The position numbers and the translations under genes are program-made. Shown piece after piece: positions 14,612 to 21,661 of a DNA stretch of 22,285 nucleotides. The stretch is from Aquirhabdus sp. Its GTDB lineage: Bacteria > Pseudomonadota > Gammaproteobacteria > Pseudomonadales > Moraxellaceae. Position 1 is the stretch's first letter, and each line of letters opens with the position of its first letter. The notes below the pieces were generated by a model, which saw only the letters and a program-made list of their open reading frames with translations, was not told where the DNA came from and ran no database searches. Location: NCBI GenBank assembly GCA_030151145.1, contig JASLEL010000247.1, forward strand, positions 1 to 22,285, read 5' to 3'.

Positions 14612-15538
14612 ATGTTAACCACCGATGAACTGGCCCTGATGGAGGCCATCCGCGACAGTGGCAGCCTGTCACGCGCAGCGGCTCGCCTAGGCAAGGCACC
14701 GTCTACGGTGTCACATGCAGTACGCCAGCTTGAGGAGCGTTTCGATGCCTTGCTGTTTGACCGCCGCCGCTATCGGCTGCAGCTCACCCCGGCCGGACAT
14801 CTGTTGGCGCAGGAGGCCTCGCGCATCATGCTGGATGTCTCACGGCTGACACAGCGCGTCAAACAAGTGGCGGGCGGCTGGGAGGATCGTCTGTGGATCG
14901 TGACGGATGAGATTCTGGAGTTCGAGACTTTGGTGCCGGTCATTCAGGCCTTCGATGCACTGCAGTCGGGTGTGACCCTGCGTCTGACCCATGAGGTGTT
15001 AAACGGCACCTGGGATGCCTTACGGGACGGGCGAGCGGATCTCGTGGTGGGTGCGACCAATGAGCCGCCGGTAATCCCGGGGTTACGTTGGTTTACGCTA
15101 GGCGTCATGGACTGGGTCTACGCAGTAGCTCCACATCATCCGCTGGCCAAAGTCTCGGAGCCTCTAGATAGAACCGCTGTCAGCCCGTACCGGGCTATCG
15201 TCGTCGCGGACACGTCACGGCGGTTGGATGTGCGGGGCTATGGGGTCGCAGGTGGGCAATCCTCTCTTGCAGTACCCAGCATGCGAGCCAAGATCGAAGC
15301 CCAGCGGCAAGGACTTGGTGTCGGCTGGCTGCCGCGTAAACGGGTTGCAGGCCTGCTTGCGCGTGGCGAGTTGATTGAGAAAAAAATGATTGATCCACGT
15401 GAGCCCAATCAGCTTTTTGTGGCGTGGTGCAGTGACCATCAAGGGCGTGCACTGGAGTGGTGGCTGGATCAATTGAAAGGTCAACGGCTGGCAGAGCAAC
15501 TGGTCCGGGGGATAGATGTGATCCCAATAAATACCTGA
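14612..15538 (+). CDS. LysR-family transcriptional regulator (AllS/YhaJ-like)
   Basis: A 308-aa LysR regulator of normal length. The winged HTH is at about 1-62 (LALMEAIRDSGSLSRAAARLGKAPSTVSHAVRQLEERF), with a linker helix and an effector domain at about 90-290. The WEDRLWIVTDEI and GWLPRKR segments resemble the AllS/YhaJ branch. It is divergent from the SDR/exported-hydrolase pair with a 104-bp gap holding dyads, so it probably controls that pair and itself. The Shine-Dalgarno sequence is weak (GAAG, close to a TTCGA-N5-TCGAA dyad that abuts the ATG), so autoregulation at the start codon is possible. The effector is not known. A stem-loop lies about 40 bp after the stop. Confidence 0.92.
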   Translation: MLTTDELALMEAIRDSGSLSRAAARLGKAPSTVSHAVRQLEERFDALLFDRRRYRLQLTPAGHLLAQEASRIMLDVSRLTQRVKQVAGGWEDRLWIVTDEILEFETLVPVIQAFDALQSGVTLRLTHEVLNGTWDALRDGRADLVVGATNEPPVIPGLRWFTLGVMDWVYAVAPHHPLAKVSEPLDRTAVSPYRAIVVADTSRRLDVRGYGVAGGQSSLAVPSMRAKIEAQRQGLGVGWLPRKRVAGLLARGELIEKKMIDPREPNQLFVAWCSDHQGRALEWWLDQLKGQRLAEQLVRGIDVIPINT

Positions 15539-15577
15539 ATGGCATGATGCTGAGAGTTGGCAAGGCGCAAGATAACG

Positions 15578-15606
15578 TCACTGTGGTTCACACTCCCCCA
15601 CAGTGA
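15578..15606. terminator. Stem-loop between convergent genes
   Basis: TCACTGTGG (15578-15586) pairs exactly with CCACAGTGA (15598-15606) around 11 nt. It is placed between the LysR stop (15538, +) and the end of the 237-aa gene (15658, -). No strong U-tract follows on either strand, so it is a weak candidate for a shared terminator. Confidence 0.45.
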
Positions 15607-15657
15607 AAGATATTGAATCAGAAGAGCATTCAACCGCATCACCATAAAGTAATAAGA

Positions 15658-16371
15658 TCAAATCACCAAAAATTTGCCTAAATGTTTAGCAACTTGTGGA
15701 TACAGCTCCTGAGGAAGCTTAGGAATCGTCTTACGAAGCATCCGTTTGTAGAGCGCGATCACGACCATAAGAACCCCATTCAATGTTTTGTCAACGACAA
15801 CATTAAATTTCATTAGATCTTTAGGCTCGATCAATAGTGGCCGCATGGTTTCCTCTAATGCACGCACTAACAATCTGATGACCTCTTCGAGATCACGCGT
15901 ACTTCCGTCAGCGAGAGTTGACAGCACTCGTTGTAAATCAGCAGAAAATTCAGCAGAAATATTAAACGCCAGATAGGGCTTGGTCCCACTACCCAGATTT
16001 AACTGATGCATCAACGCGTAGTAGTGGGCGATCACTGGTGGCAGGCGATCATTGGCAATATATCTACTGGCCCACCGGATATAATGGCGTACCTTCGCCT
16101 TTACTTCATCCACCCTCAGATGAGTATCACCAAAATTTAACGATGGATTGGTACGACTTAACTCATCTAGCAATGCCAATAAGCCCGTATCAATCATGTC
16201 GCAGTTCGCTTCTATCAGTAATTCGAGCCCAAGTATTTTATCCGCATCCGTGACATGCGTCCGCGTCCGCCAGTACAGCCGCTCCAATGCGATGGGGATA
16301 TGGCATTGCAAAATATTCGCAAAATATGGCGGCCTGATCCGGCTCTCTGCTTTAAGCATTTTACTGTTCAT
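15658..16371 (-). CDS. Unrecognised 237-aa mostly helical protein
   Basis: A 237-aa open frame with a strong GGGGAGGGG ribosome site just before its ATG. It is 53 bp downstream of an SDR gene on the same strand, so it is probably real and co-transcribed. I do not recognise the family. It is predicted by eye to be largely alpha-helical. The N-terminal half contains CHIPIALERLYWRTRTHVTD at about 23-42 and a helix LGLELLIEANCDMIDTGLLALLDEL at about 48-72. A basic, aromatic stretch VRHYIRWASRYIA lies at about 93-105. The C-terminal third has TLNGVLMVVIALYKRMLRK at about 193-211, one possible amphipathic or membrane-associated helix. No signal peptide, no HTH and no enzyme motif is evident. Being downstream of the MarR-linked SDR suggests the same regulon. 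Confidence 0.7.
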   Translation of the reverse strand: MNSKMLKAESRIRPPYFANILQCHIPIALERLYWRTRTHVTDADKILGLELLIEANCDMIDTGLLALLDELSRTNPSLNFGDTHLRVDEVKAKVRHYIRWASRYIANDRLPPVIAHYYALMHQLNLGSGTKPYLAFNISAEFSADLQRVLSTLADGSTRDLEEVIRLLVRALEETMRPLLIEPKDLMKFNVVVDKTLNGVLMVVIALYKRMLRKTIPKLPQELYPQVAKHLGKFLVI

Positions 16372-16423
16372 CTGCCCCTCCCCAGCACAGCCACTCTCGC
16401 TAGGTACCGATCAATCATATTAA

Positions 16424-17335
16424 TCATTGTTTTATCTTTGACTCATAGATCCCAAAGCGACCCGGATGATGCCGTAAAGCCGCCAAGAGTTTCTTCGTGA
16501 ACATCCAAAGATCGCGCTGGGACTCACGATCATTTCCAATGTCGATGGGTGTTAGTGGGCTTGCATCATTGACGGAGAAATAGCCTCCCGACACACGCGC
16601 AAAATCTGGATCCATAGCCAGTCGTACAATGATACTGGCGCCACGCTGAGGGTTACCGATATTTAATATCTTAAGCACGCGTTGCAGGATGGTAGAGAAA
16701 CCCAATTCACGGCCCAGTGACGTGACGTTGAAACCTGGGTCAAGACAATTGACAGCAACGTCAGTCTTTTTAAGCTGACGAGCCAACTCAAGAGAGAACA
16801 TGATGTTCATGAGTTTTGTTTGACCATACACTCGTGATGAACCCAGACGAGTAAATGGTGCAGTATTGTAAATGTCCCGATGAATAATCAGATCCCCGCC
16901 TCGGCGCGATGCCTCAGAGGCAACGGTAATGATTCGAGCGGGTGCCGATTCGACCAATTTCTTACGAAGAATATCTGTTAACAGCCAAGGAGCAAGGTAG
17001 TTGACGGCGACCATTTCTGAAAAACCGTCCATCGTAATCCGCTGTTCAAAAGCATGTAGACCTGCGTTGTTAATCAATACATCAATACGCTCATAGCTCG
17101 AAGCAATCTCGTGAGCCACTCGGGTAACGGCATCAAGACTGGCGAAATCTGCATAATGGACATTTACCAGAGCATCGGGTGCAGCAGCCTTAATCGCAGT
17201 TTGAGTCTCCGCAGCTCTCACCTCATTGCGCGCAATGAGAACAATATGAGCACCTTGACGCGCAAGCTCTATGCTTGCAAGTCGACCAATACCACTGGTA
17301 GCTCCGGTGATCACAATTGTTGGCCTGTCTGTCAT
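16424..17335 (-). CDS. Short-chain dehydrogenase (retinol-dehydrogenase-like), divergent from MarR
   Basis: A 303-aa SDR of the RDH/WWOX-like classical group, longer than the 250-aa type. It has TGATSGIG at 10-17, NNAG at 89-92, VNYLAPWLLTDIL at 111-123 (typical of the group), Ser140, Y170-x3-K174, and CLDPGFNVTSLGRE at about 197-210. IARNE after beta 2 suggests NADP(H). The start is set at 17335 although the frame extends to an ATG at 17383, for two reasons. The longer start would lie upstream of the predicted transcription start, and its codons would run through a duplicated operator. The Shine-Dalgarno sequence for 17335 is weak (AGGG about 10 nt upstream). It is divergent from a MarR gene and followed by the unrecognised 237-aa gene. 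The substrate is unknown; a hydrophobic alcohol or aldehyde is only a guess. Confidence 0.88.
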   Translation of the reverse strand: MTDRPTIVITGATSGIGRLASIELARQGAHIVLIARNEVRAAETQTAIKAAAPDALVNVHYADFASLDAVTRVAHEIASSYERIDVLINNAGLHAFEQRITMDGFSEMVAVNYLAPWLLTDILRKKLVESAPARIITVASEASRRGGDLIIHRDIYNTAPFTRLGSSRVYGQTKLMNIMFSLELARQLKKTDVAVNCLDPGFNVTSLGRELGFSTILQRVLKILNIGNPQRGASIIVRLAMDPDFARVSGGYFSVNDASPLTPIDIGNDRESQRDLWMFTKKLLAALRHHPGRFGIYESKIKQ

Positions 17336-17356
17336 CTTAGGTACCCTAAATGCATA

Positions 17357-17376
17357 TAATGGACATTTATCCACTA
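17357..17376. promoter_or_regulatory. Operator copy 1 (TAATGG-N8-CCACTA) between SDR and marR-type gene
   Basis: TAATGG-N8-CCACTA, embedded in a larger dyad: AAATGCATATA-x-TGGA facing TCCA-x-TATATGCATTT with one mismatch, spanning about 17348-17385. It overlaps the predicted -10 (TATAGT) of the SDR promoter and the -35 (TGGACA) of the MarR-gene promoter. Confidence 0.65.
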
Positions 17377-17388
17377 TATGCATTTAGT
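17360..17388 (+). promoter_or_regulatory. Predicted promoter of the MarR gene
   Basis: TGGACA (17360-17365), 17 nt, TTTAGT (17383-17388) on the plus strand, about 55 bp before the MarR start. The -10 is imperfect. The -35 lies inside operator copy 1 and the -10 overlaps the edge of copy 2. Confidence 0.4.
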
Positions 17389-17401
17389 GGTATTTTGTCC
17401 A
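17373..17401 (-). promoter_or_regulatory. Predicted promoter of the SDR gene
   Basis: On the minus strand: TGGACA (17401-17396), 17 nt, TATAGT (17378-17373). Transcription would begin near 17365, leaving about 30 nt of leader before ATG 17335. Both hexamers overlap the operator copies, as expected for a repressible promoter. Confidence 0.5.
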
Positions 17402-17404
17402 CTA
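17385..17404. promoter_or_regulatory. Operator copy 2 (TAGTGG-N8-CCACTA)
   Basis: A perfect TAGTGG/CCACTA inverted repeat with the same 8-bp spacer as copy 1; the two centres are 28 bp apart. It overlaps the -35 of the SDR promoter. Two matching sites next to a MarR gene point to MarR-dimer binding. Confidence 0.7.
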
Positions 17405-17442
17405 TTTATTTAAGATAGCGTATACAAATAAGAGATACTCTG

Positions 17443-17916
17443 ATGACCACCTCGCCCCCAGATGATCAACCATCAAATAGCAAACGTATTGAGCGAGAAG
17501 CTCTCGTGCGCGCACTTGGCGGACAACTAAACGCGCTTTTGAGCGCTTCGCGTGCTCTTATGTCAGAAGCAAGCACGACTTTTCATCCTGAATTACCACC
17601 CGCTGCTTTTCATATCGCTCATTGGCTTTATTCATTCGGGGCTGCAAAAGTTAGTCAGGTAGCAGAAGCTGTCGCGATGGATAGAAGTGCAACCAGCCGC
17701 CTGACGAGTCGGCTCATCAATCTCAAATTGATTGAGGCTCAACCAGACACCGCAGATGGGCGGAGCATTGTCTTAGACCTGACAGACTTTGGACGCCAAA
17801 GCATCGACAAGGCGATTACGCACAAGGGGAATATTTTTCGTCAAAAAATAGAAAACTGGGATGATGCTGATTTAGAGTCATTTTATAAACTATTAGAAAG
17901 ATTCAATTCGGTATAA
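17443..17916 (+). CDS. MarR-family transcriptional regulator
   Basis: A 157-aa winged-helix regulator of typical MarR length. Helices before the HTH carry LGGQLNALLSASRALMSEA at about 25-43. The recognition region VSQVAEAVAMDRSATSRLTSRLINLKLIEAQ is at about 70-100, and the wing DTADGRSIVLDLTDFG with the family Asp/Arg pair is at about 102-117. The C-terminal dimerisation helix is DADLESFYKLLERF. AAGAGAT lies about 8 nt before the ATG. It is divergent from the SDR and flanks two TARTGG-N8-CCACTA sites, so it most likely represses both directions until a ligand, often a phenolic or aromatic compound in this family, releases it (inference). It converges on the monooxygenase gene with a 36-bp gap. 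Confidence 0.93.
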   Translation: MTTSPPDDQPSNSKRIEREALVRALGGQLNALLSASRALMSEASTTFHPELPPAAFHIAHWLYSFGAAKVSQVAEAVAMDRSATSRLTSRLINLKLIEAQPDTADGRSIVLDLTDFGRQSIDKAITHKGNIFRQKIENWDDADLESFYKLLERFNSV

Positions 17917-17952
17917 TCAGCCACCCAAGTTTAATGGGCAGCGTGAGACACC

Positions 17953-19080
17953 TTACCACCCCAAGCCTGAATGACGCGCCAATCGCAGCCCATGGTGCAT
18001 GAGCCGCTGTGCCACGGCTAATCGCTCGCTTTGCCAAAGCGGCAGAGCTTGGGACAAATCAAAATCAGCAGCCTGTAAATGCTGAGCAAGAGAGACGGCA
18101 TCTCCAGCTGCCTTCGATGTGCCAGAAGCCGTATGCGGACGCACAAGACAGGCACTGTCGCCCAGTAATGCAACCGCATGCTGATACATAACTTGCGTGT
18201 TCAGATCATAGACAACCTGTATAAAGGGCGCTGGCGTAGCACGAACCAATTGCGCAAGGATCGGAGGTAGCTCTTGATCAGCACGCGCATGCAGTACTGC
18301 GATATGTTGCTCTTGCACCTGACCTGCAGGCACAGAAGAGCGATGCACATGACCATCCCGATCATGAAGTAACTCTGGAAGCTCAGTCTCCTCATCAGTG
18401 TTTAGATACCAGACCCAATTTAGTCGGCGCTTGCCCACCTCAAGCTCACCCTGCTCACCCGGGATCAAATAAGTTAAAAGATGGAAATCCATACCCTGAT
18501 ATAGCGTAAAACGCTGCGCGATCATGGAGACGACGTCGGGTGATGCTGCCGACTCTGGAAATACACCTCGCCATGCGACATACCCTGCAAATGTGGGATG
18601 AACCCCAGGAAACATTTGACGACGAATCACAGAGCCGATCCCATCTGCACCGATCACCAGATCCACCTCGGTAGATTCACCATTCGCAAACTCAACCACC
18701 GGTTTCTCATCTGATATAGATACGCCGACGCATTGCATACCCTGATGATAATACTCAGCGGGAAATGCCTCATGCAACTGATGGAACACAGCATCCCATG
18801 ACGTGAATGGCGTTGAGTCGGGAAAGCGCTGAATCACATCGCCGCGTCGATCCAAAAATTGACGCTCAACGCCGGCTAAACTCAGCGTCGCTTGCGTAGC
18901 AATGCCGTGTGCCGCCATCCAGTCCAGCATCTCGTACTGGACAACCAGACCGCCTCCCTTCCCTCTGAGCAAGACTGGCGACTGCTCGTAAATATGCACA
19001 TCGCAGCCGATACATCGCAAGGCAATACCTGCGGATAATCCTGCAATTGATCCGCCTATGACCGCCACTTTAAATGCCAT
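17953..19080 (-). CDS. FAD-dependent monooxygenase (aromatic hydroxylase type, DHPH-like)
   Basis: A 375-aa flavoprotein hydroxylase. The FAD motif VIGGSIAGLSAG is at 7-18 with E32 at the end of beta 2. The DG motif is GADGIGS at 144-150, and the GD motif LLGDSACLVRPHTASGTSKAAGDA at about 305-328 closes the flavin site. The sheet region around YVAWRGVFPE (167-176) lies in the substrate domain. Overall it resembles 2,6-dihydroxypyridine 3-hydroxylase-like and salicylate-hydroxylase-like group A enzymes, which use NAD(P)H and O2 to hydroxylate activated aromatics. The precise substrate is not assignable. There is no signal peptide, so it is cytoplasmic. GGAG precedes the ATG by 7-8 nt. A dyad covering its promoter suggests repressor control. 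It may form a pathway with the MarR-linked SDR, but the genes converge. Confidence 0.9.
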   Translation of the reverse strand: MAFKVAVIGGSIAGLSAGIALRCIGCDVHIYEQSPVLLRGKGGGLVVQYEMLDWMAAHGIATQATLSLAGVERQFLDRRGDVIQRFPDSTPFTSWDAVFHQLHEAFPAEYYHQGMQCVGVSISDEKPVVEFANGESTEVDLVIGADGIGSVIRRQMFPGVHPTFAGYVAWRGVFPESAASPDVVSMIAQRFTLYQGMDFHLLTYLIPGEQGELEVGKRRLNWVWYLNTDEETELPELLHDRDGHVHRSSVPAGQVQEQHIAVLHARADQELPPILAQLVRATPAPFIQVVYDLNTQVMYQHAVALLGDSACLVRPHTASGTSKAAGDAVSLAQHLQAADFDLSQALPLWQSERLAVAQRLMHHGLRLARHSGLGW

Positions 19081-19120
19081 CGTTCAACTCCAGTTTCAAT
19101 AGATGTCACGAGAACAGATA

Positions 19121-19129
19121 TCGACCATG
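19121..19129. repeat. Extra half-site TCGACCATG in the monooxygenase leader
   Basis: TCGACCATG at 19121-19129 repeats the arm TCGACCATG at 19183-19191 in the same orientation, and lies between the predicted -10 and the start codon. It may be a second weak binding site for the regulator acting on the dyad. Confidence 0.35.
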
Positions 19130-19158
19130 TATCCCCGCGCATCATGCCCTATGCCCAC

Positions 19159-19189
19159 TGGTCGAAAAATATTGAATATCTCTCGACCA
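19159..19189. promoter_or_regulatory. 31-bp dyad operator over the monooxygenase promoter
   Basis: Nested arms read TGGTCGA, AAA, ATATT, G, AATAT, CTC, TCGACCA. The 7-bp outer and 5-bp inner arms are perfect around one central base. On the minus strand it covers the promoter spacer and -10 of the FAD monooxygenase gene, whose start codon lies 79 bp downstream. Confidence 0.65.
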
Positions 19190-19195
19190 TGTCAA
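19166..19195 (-). promoter_or_regulatory. Predicted promoter of the FAD monooxygenase gene
   Basis: A consensus -35 TTGACA (19195-19190) is followed after 18 nt by TATTTT (19171-19166) on the minus strand. An alternative -10, ATATTT, gives 17 nt. The leader to ATG 19080 would be about 75-80 nt. Confidence 0.5.
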
Positions 19196-19252
19196 CAATC
19201 CGTCAGATTTCAAGCCTCAGAGACTCAATACCTGTGCAAAACCCGCAGCACG

Positions 19253-20245
19253 TTATCCACGAATAAACGCCAGCAGATCCGCATTGATGACGTCGGCATT
19301 GACCGTCAGCATGCCATGCGAGAAGCCGGGATAGACCTTGAGCTTGCTGTTCTTGATCAGCTTGGCCTGTAGCTCGACGGCATCTTTATACGGCACCACC
19401 TGATCGTCGTCACCCTGGATGCACAGCGTCGGGACGATGATAGCCTTCAGATCTTCGGTCTGATCGGTTTCGGAGAAGGCCTTGATGCCTTCATAGTGCG
19501 CCTTGGCACTGCCCATCATGCCCTGACGCCACCAGTTCTGGATGATACCCTGAGATACCTTGGCACCCGGACGGTTGAAACCGTAAAACGGTCCCGATGC
19601 CACGTCGAGGAAAAACTGCGAGCGGTTGGCAGCGAGCCCCTTGCGCAAGCCATCGAACACATCGATCGGCAGTCCACCAGGATTGCTGGCGGTCTTGACC
19701 ATCAGCGGTGGCACGGCACTGACCAGCACCGCCTTGGCGACTCGGCCCTGTGGCTGACCATGCTTGGCGACATAGCGCGCCACCTCACCGCCACCGGTTG
19801 AATGGCCGATGTGGACAGCGTTTTTCAGATTCAGGTGTTCAACCACCGCCGAGGCATCGGCCGCATAGTGGTCCATGTCATGTCCGCCGCTGACCTGACT
19901 GGAGCGCCCGTGACCACGACGGTCGTGGGCGATGACACGAAAGCCCTGAGCAAGGAAAAACAGCATTTGGGTATCCCAGTCGTCCGAGCTGAGCGGCCAG
20001 CCATGATGGAACATGATGGGCTGGGCATCCTTCGAGCCCCAGTCTTTATAGAAAATCTGGGTTCCGTCTTTGGTAGTGACAAATGACATGGTGTCGTCTC
20101 CTTGTGGTGGCGTGGATGGTGCCTTGGGTGCTGCGCTTGCGATATGGGTTGCAAATAACGGTGTGGTCGCCATTGCTGCGGCGGCTGTCAGTGCAGTCCT
20201 GCGGGAAATACCCTTCGCTCCATTTTTTTCGTCTTCTGGTGTCAT
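19253..20245 (-). CDS. Alpha/beta hydrolase of the non-haem chloroperoxidase/perhydrolase type with a Tat signal
   Basis: A 330-aa protein in two parts. The first 40 or so residues are a twin-arginine signal: polar start, SRR at 14-16 followed by TAL, an Ala-rich core, ASAA near 37-39. From about residue 53 (MSFVTTKDGTQIFYKDWG) it matches a complete chloroperoxidase-type serine hydrolase of about 278 aa. HHGWPLSSDDWD is at 80-91, HDRRGHGRSS at 107-116, nucleophile S149 in GHSTGG, the acid in GDDDQVVP at about 278-285, and H310 in SHGM. The family shows esterase or perhydrolase activity and forms peracids in vitro. AGGAGG lies 5-6 nt before the ATG, so the longer, exported form is the real start. 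The divergent LuxR-type gene lies 298 bp away. Most homologues I know are cytoplasmic and lack the signal. Confidence 0.9.
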   Translation of the reverse strand: MTPEDEKNGAKGISRRTALTAAAAMATTPLFATHIASAAPKAPSTPPQGDDTMSFVTTKDGTQIFYKDWGSKDAQPIMFHHGWPLSSDDWDTQMLFFLAQGFRVIAHDRRGHGRSSQVSGGHDMDHYAADASAVVEHLNLKNAVHIGHSTGGGEVARYVAKHGQPQGRVAKAVLVSAVPPLMVKTASNPGGLPIDVFDGLRKGLAANRSQFFLDVASGPFYGFNRPGAKVSQGIIQNWWRQGMMGSAKAHYEGIKAFSETDQTEDLKAIIVPTLCIQGDDDQVVPYKDAVELQAKLIKNSKLKVYPGFSHGMLTVNADVINADLLAFIRG

Positions 20246-20543
20246 GCAAACCTCCTCAGTGGAAACATTCCATTTTGTTTTAAAGTGTTCGGCTCATCTG
20301 CATGAACTTATGCGCTGAGTTGACTATTGTTCATGTCCTTGAGATTGTGAAGTGCGCGGTGTGGCATTCACTTCTGACGTTGGCGTACAGCAGATGTGTC
20401 TGAGCGTAGGACGCCGTTTACGTCCGAGCAAGAGGCTAGGTGGACACTTCCTATGATGATGGGTTTTAGATAAATTGAAAGGTTTTATACCAATAGAAAA
20501 ACTATATGAACCATGGCCTACCATCAGGTATTGAGGACGCGTG
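20246..20543. other. Divergent intergenic region between Tat hydrolase and LuxR-type gene
   Basis: 298 bp with no gene. A 14-bp dyad GCATGAACTTATGC (20300-20313, one mismatched pair) and a short GGACG-N7-CGTCC repeat near 20412-20428 are the only structures I see. Neither is a proven lux box. No confident -10/-35 was found for either gene. Confidence 0.35.
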
Positions 20544-21281
20544 ATGAGTAATGAACTGCTAGAAAAACTGGCAATGATAACGACTTTGATTTTCAATGCC
20601 GAAGACCGTGAGGCGCTCAAGGAAGCACTGGAGTCCGGTTGTGTAACACTGGGCTTTGAACGATTCACATTGACCTGCCATGTTGAGCGAGGACGTGGGT
20701 TGATTCTGGATTACACACTTTCCACAGTTGGCGGCAGTTTCATGCAGGACTACGACCATTTCAACTGGTTTGACAGTGATCCAAATGCACGGCGCGTGAT
20801 AGCGGGGACAGCGCCATTCTTTTGGAATACCCGATTAGATCAGTATGCCGATGTACGCAATCGAAGCTACCTCGACTTCCTGCATTCAGTTCAGATGTGC
20901 ACAGGCCTCTTGATTCCGTTGCCTGATCGACTTGGTAGGGCCAGTGTGATGGGCATGTCTACTTCGACTAACCATTCATTTTCACAAGAAACGGCCTTTG
21001 CTGCGATGATTATCGCCAATGCAGGAAAGGCCAAGGCAGAAATGCTGGGGTTGTGTCCACAGATCTCTGTTGATGAGGCGATTGCCATTCGGTCGCTATC
21101 ACATGTGCAGTTGGAGATTCTAAGATGGGTAGCTGAAGGTAAATCCAACTCCATCATCGCGGGCATCATGGGCCTCAATGAGAGAGCTGTCCGTTATCAC
21201 GTCAGTCAGATATTGCAGAAGCTGGGTGTTGCAACGCGATCACAGGCCGCTGCGATCTTTGGGGCAGGGAAGGTGTGGTGA
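20544..21281 (+). CDS. LuxR-type regulator with autoinducer-binding domain (orphan/solo)
   Basis: A 245-aa quorum-sensing type regulator. The N-terminal ligand domain is at about 1-165 and the GerE/LuxR HTH at about 180-245 (LSHVQLEILRWVAEGKSNSIIAGIMGLNERAVRYHVSQILQKLG). Residues aligned by eye to the six conserved pocket positions of TraR: Y70, D79, P80 and W94 are kept (SDPNARRVIAG, FFWN), the position of TraR Trp57 is Phe66, and the sixth was not placed. That pattern suggests it binds an acyl-homoserine lactone or a related molecule. No luxI gene is in the window, so it is a solo here. The start is ATG 20544 with GAGG 7 nt upstream; a GTG one codon earlier is too close. Neighbours are a divergent Tat hydrolase and, downstream on the same strand, a MACPF-like gene it may regulate. 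Confidence 0.92.
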   Translation: MSNELLEKLAMITTLIFNAEDREALKEALESGCVTLGFERFTLTCHVERGRGLILDYTLSTVGGSFMQDYDHFNWFDSDPNARRVIAGTAPFFWNTRLDQYADVRNRSYLDFLHSVQMCTGLLIPLPDRLGRASVMGMSTSTNHSFSQETAFAAMIIANAGKAKAEMLGLCPQISVDEAIAIRSLSHVQLEILRWVAEGKSNSIIAGIMGLNERAVRYHVSQILQKLGVATRSQAAAIFGAGKVW

Positions 21282-21661
21282 GCATGAGGGCTTGTTAACA
21301 CTTAGTGGTTATATCTTTTGATTGATCAATAAGTTTAATACTTAACAGGCTTTCTTGAGTAAGTAGGTAAATATATTTATAAATCATTACTTAATGTGGA
21401 CGTACACCGATGGGGTATCTATGCAATTATTTTCGGATCAATGGTTGTTGATTCTTGTGTGATCAGACTAAGGTTTGTTGAGAGTTCAAGGAGAATAATT
21501 GTCAGTAAAGTTTTTAGGAGAGGATCGCATTGGAAAAAATGCCTGTTTTAAGGTATTGCATTGGCTAGAAAAATAGTTTAAAAATTGGTCAAAATTAGTT
21601 GTTGATAGATGGAAGATCAGCAGCTTAGCTATTTTAATTGTCTAGAACAGAGGGAACTGCT
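21282..21661. other. AT-rich 380-bp gap before the MACPF-like gene
   Basis: This stretch is clearly AT-richer than the genes around it. It holds a perfect palindrome ATTGATCAAT (21321-21330), a TGTTAACA palindrome near 21293-21300, and a possible 25-codon frame (listed separately). A weak promoter-like pair TTGATA-N18-TAGCTA occurs shortly before the MACPF-like start. AGAGGG about 9 nt before ATG 21662 is its ribosome site. No terminator for the LuxR-type gene is obvious. Confidence 0.4.
21499..21576 (+). CDS. Possible 25-aa leader or small protein
   Basis: A TTG start with AAGGAG about 6 nt upstream opens a 25-codon frame (LSVKFLGEDRIGKNACFKVLHWLEK). It ends at TAG 21574-21576, 85 bp before the MACPF-like gene. 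Only the ribosome site and position support it. It could be a leader peptide, a chance frame, or the remnant of an older start. Confidence 0.2.
   Translation: MSVKFLGEDRIGKNACFKVLHWLEK

Noticed and set aside
14508..14699. Long N-terminal extension of the SDR at 13758-14507
   Set aside because: It crosses the divergent LysR gene's start, lacks SDR sequence, and a good AAGGAG is placed before ATG 14507.
17336..17383. Upstream ATG extension of the retinol-dehydrogenase-like SDR
   Set aside because: It would run through the operator and start upstream of the predicted transcription start; the family begins at the MTDRPTIVITG start.
17396..17442. Alternative marR promoter TTGTCC with TATACA
   Set aside because: Spacing is about 20 nt, too long for a sigma-70 promoter; TGGACA-N17-TTTAGT fits better.
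20412..20428. GGACG-N7-CGTCC repeat as a lux box
   Set aside because: The arms are short and do not resemble the usual CTG-N10-CAG type lux box; no support beyond symmetry.
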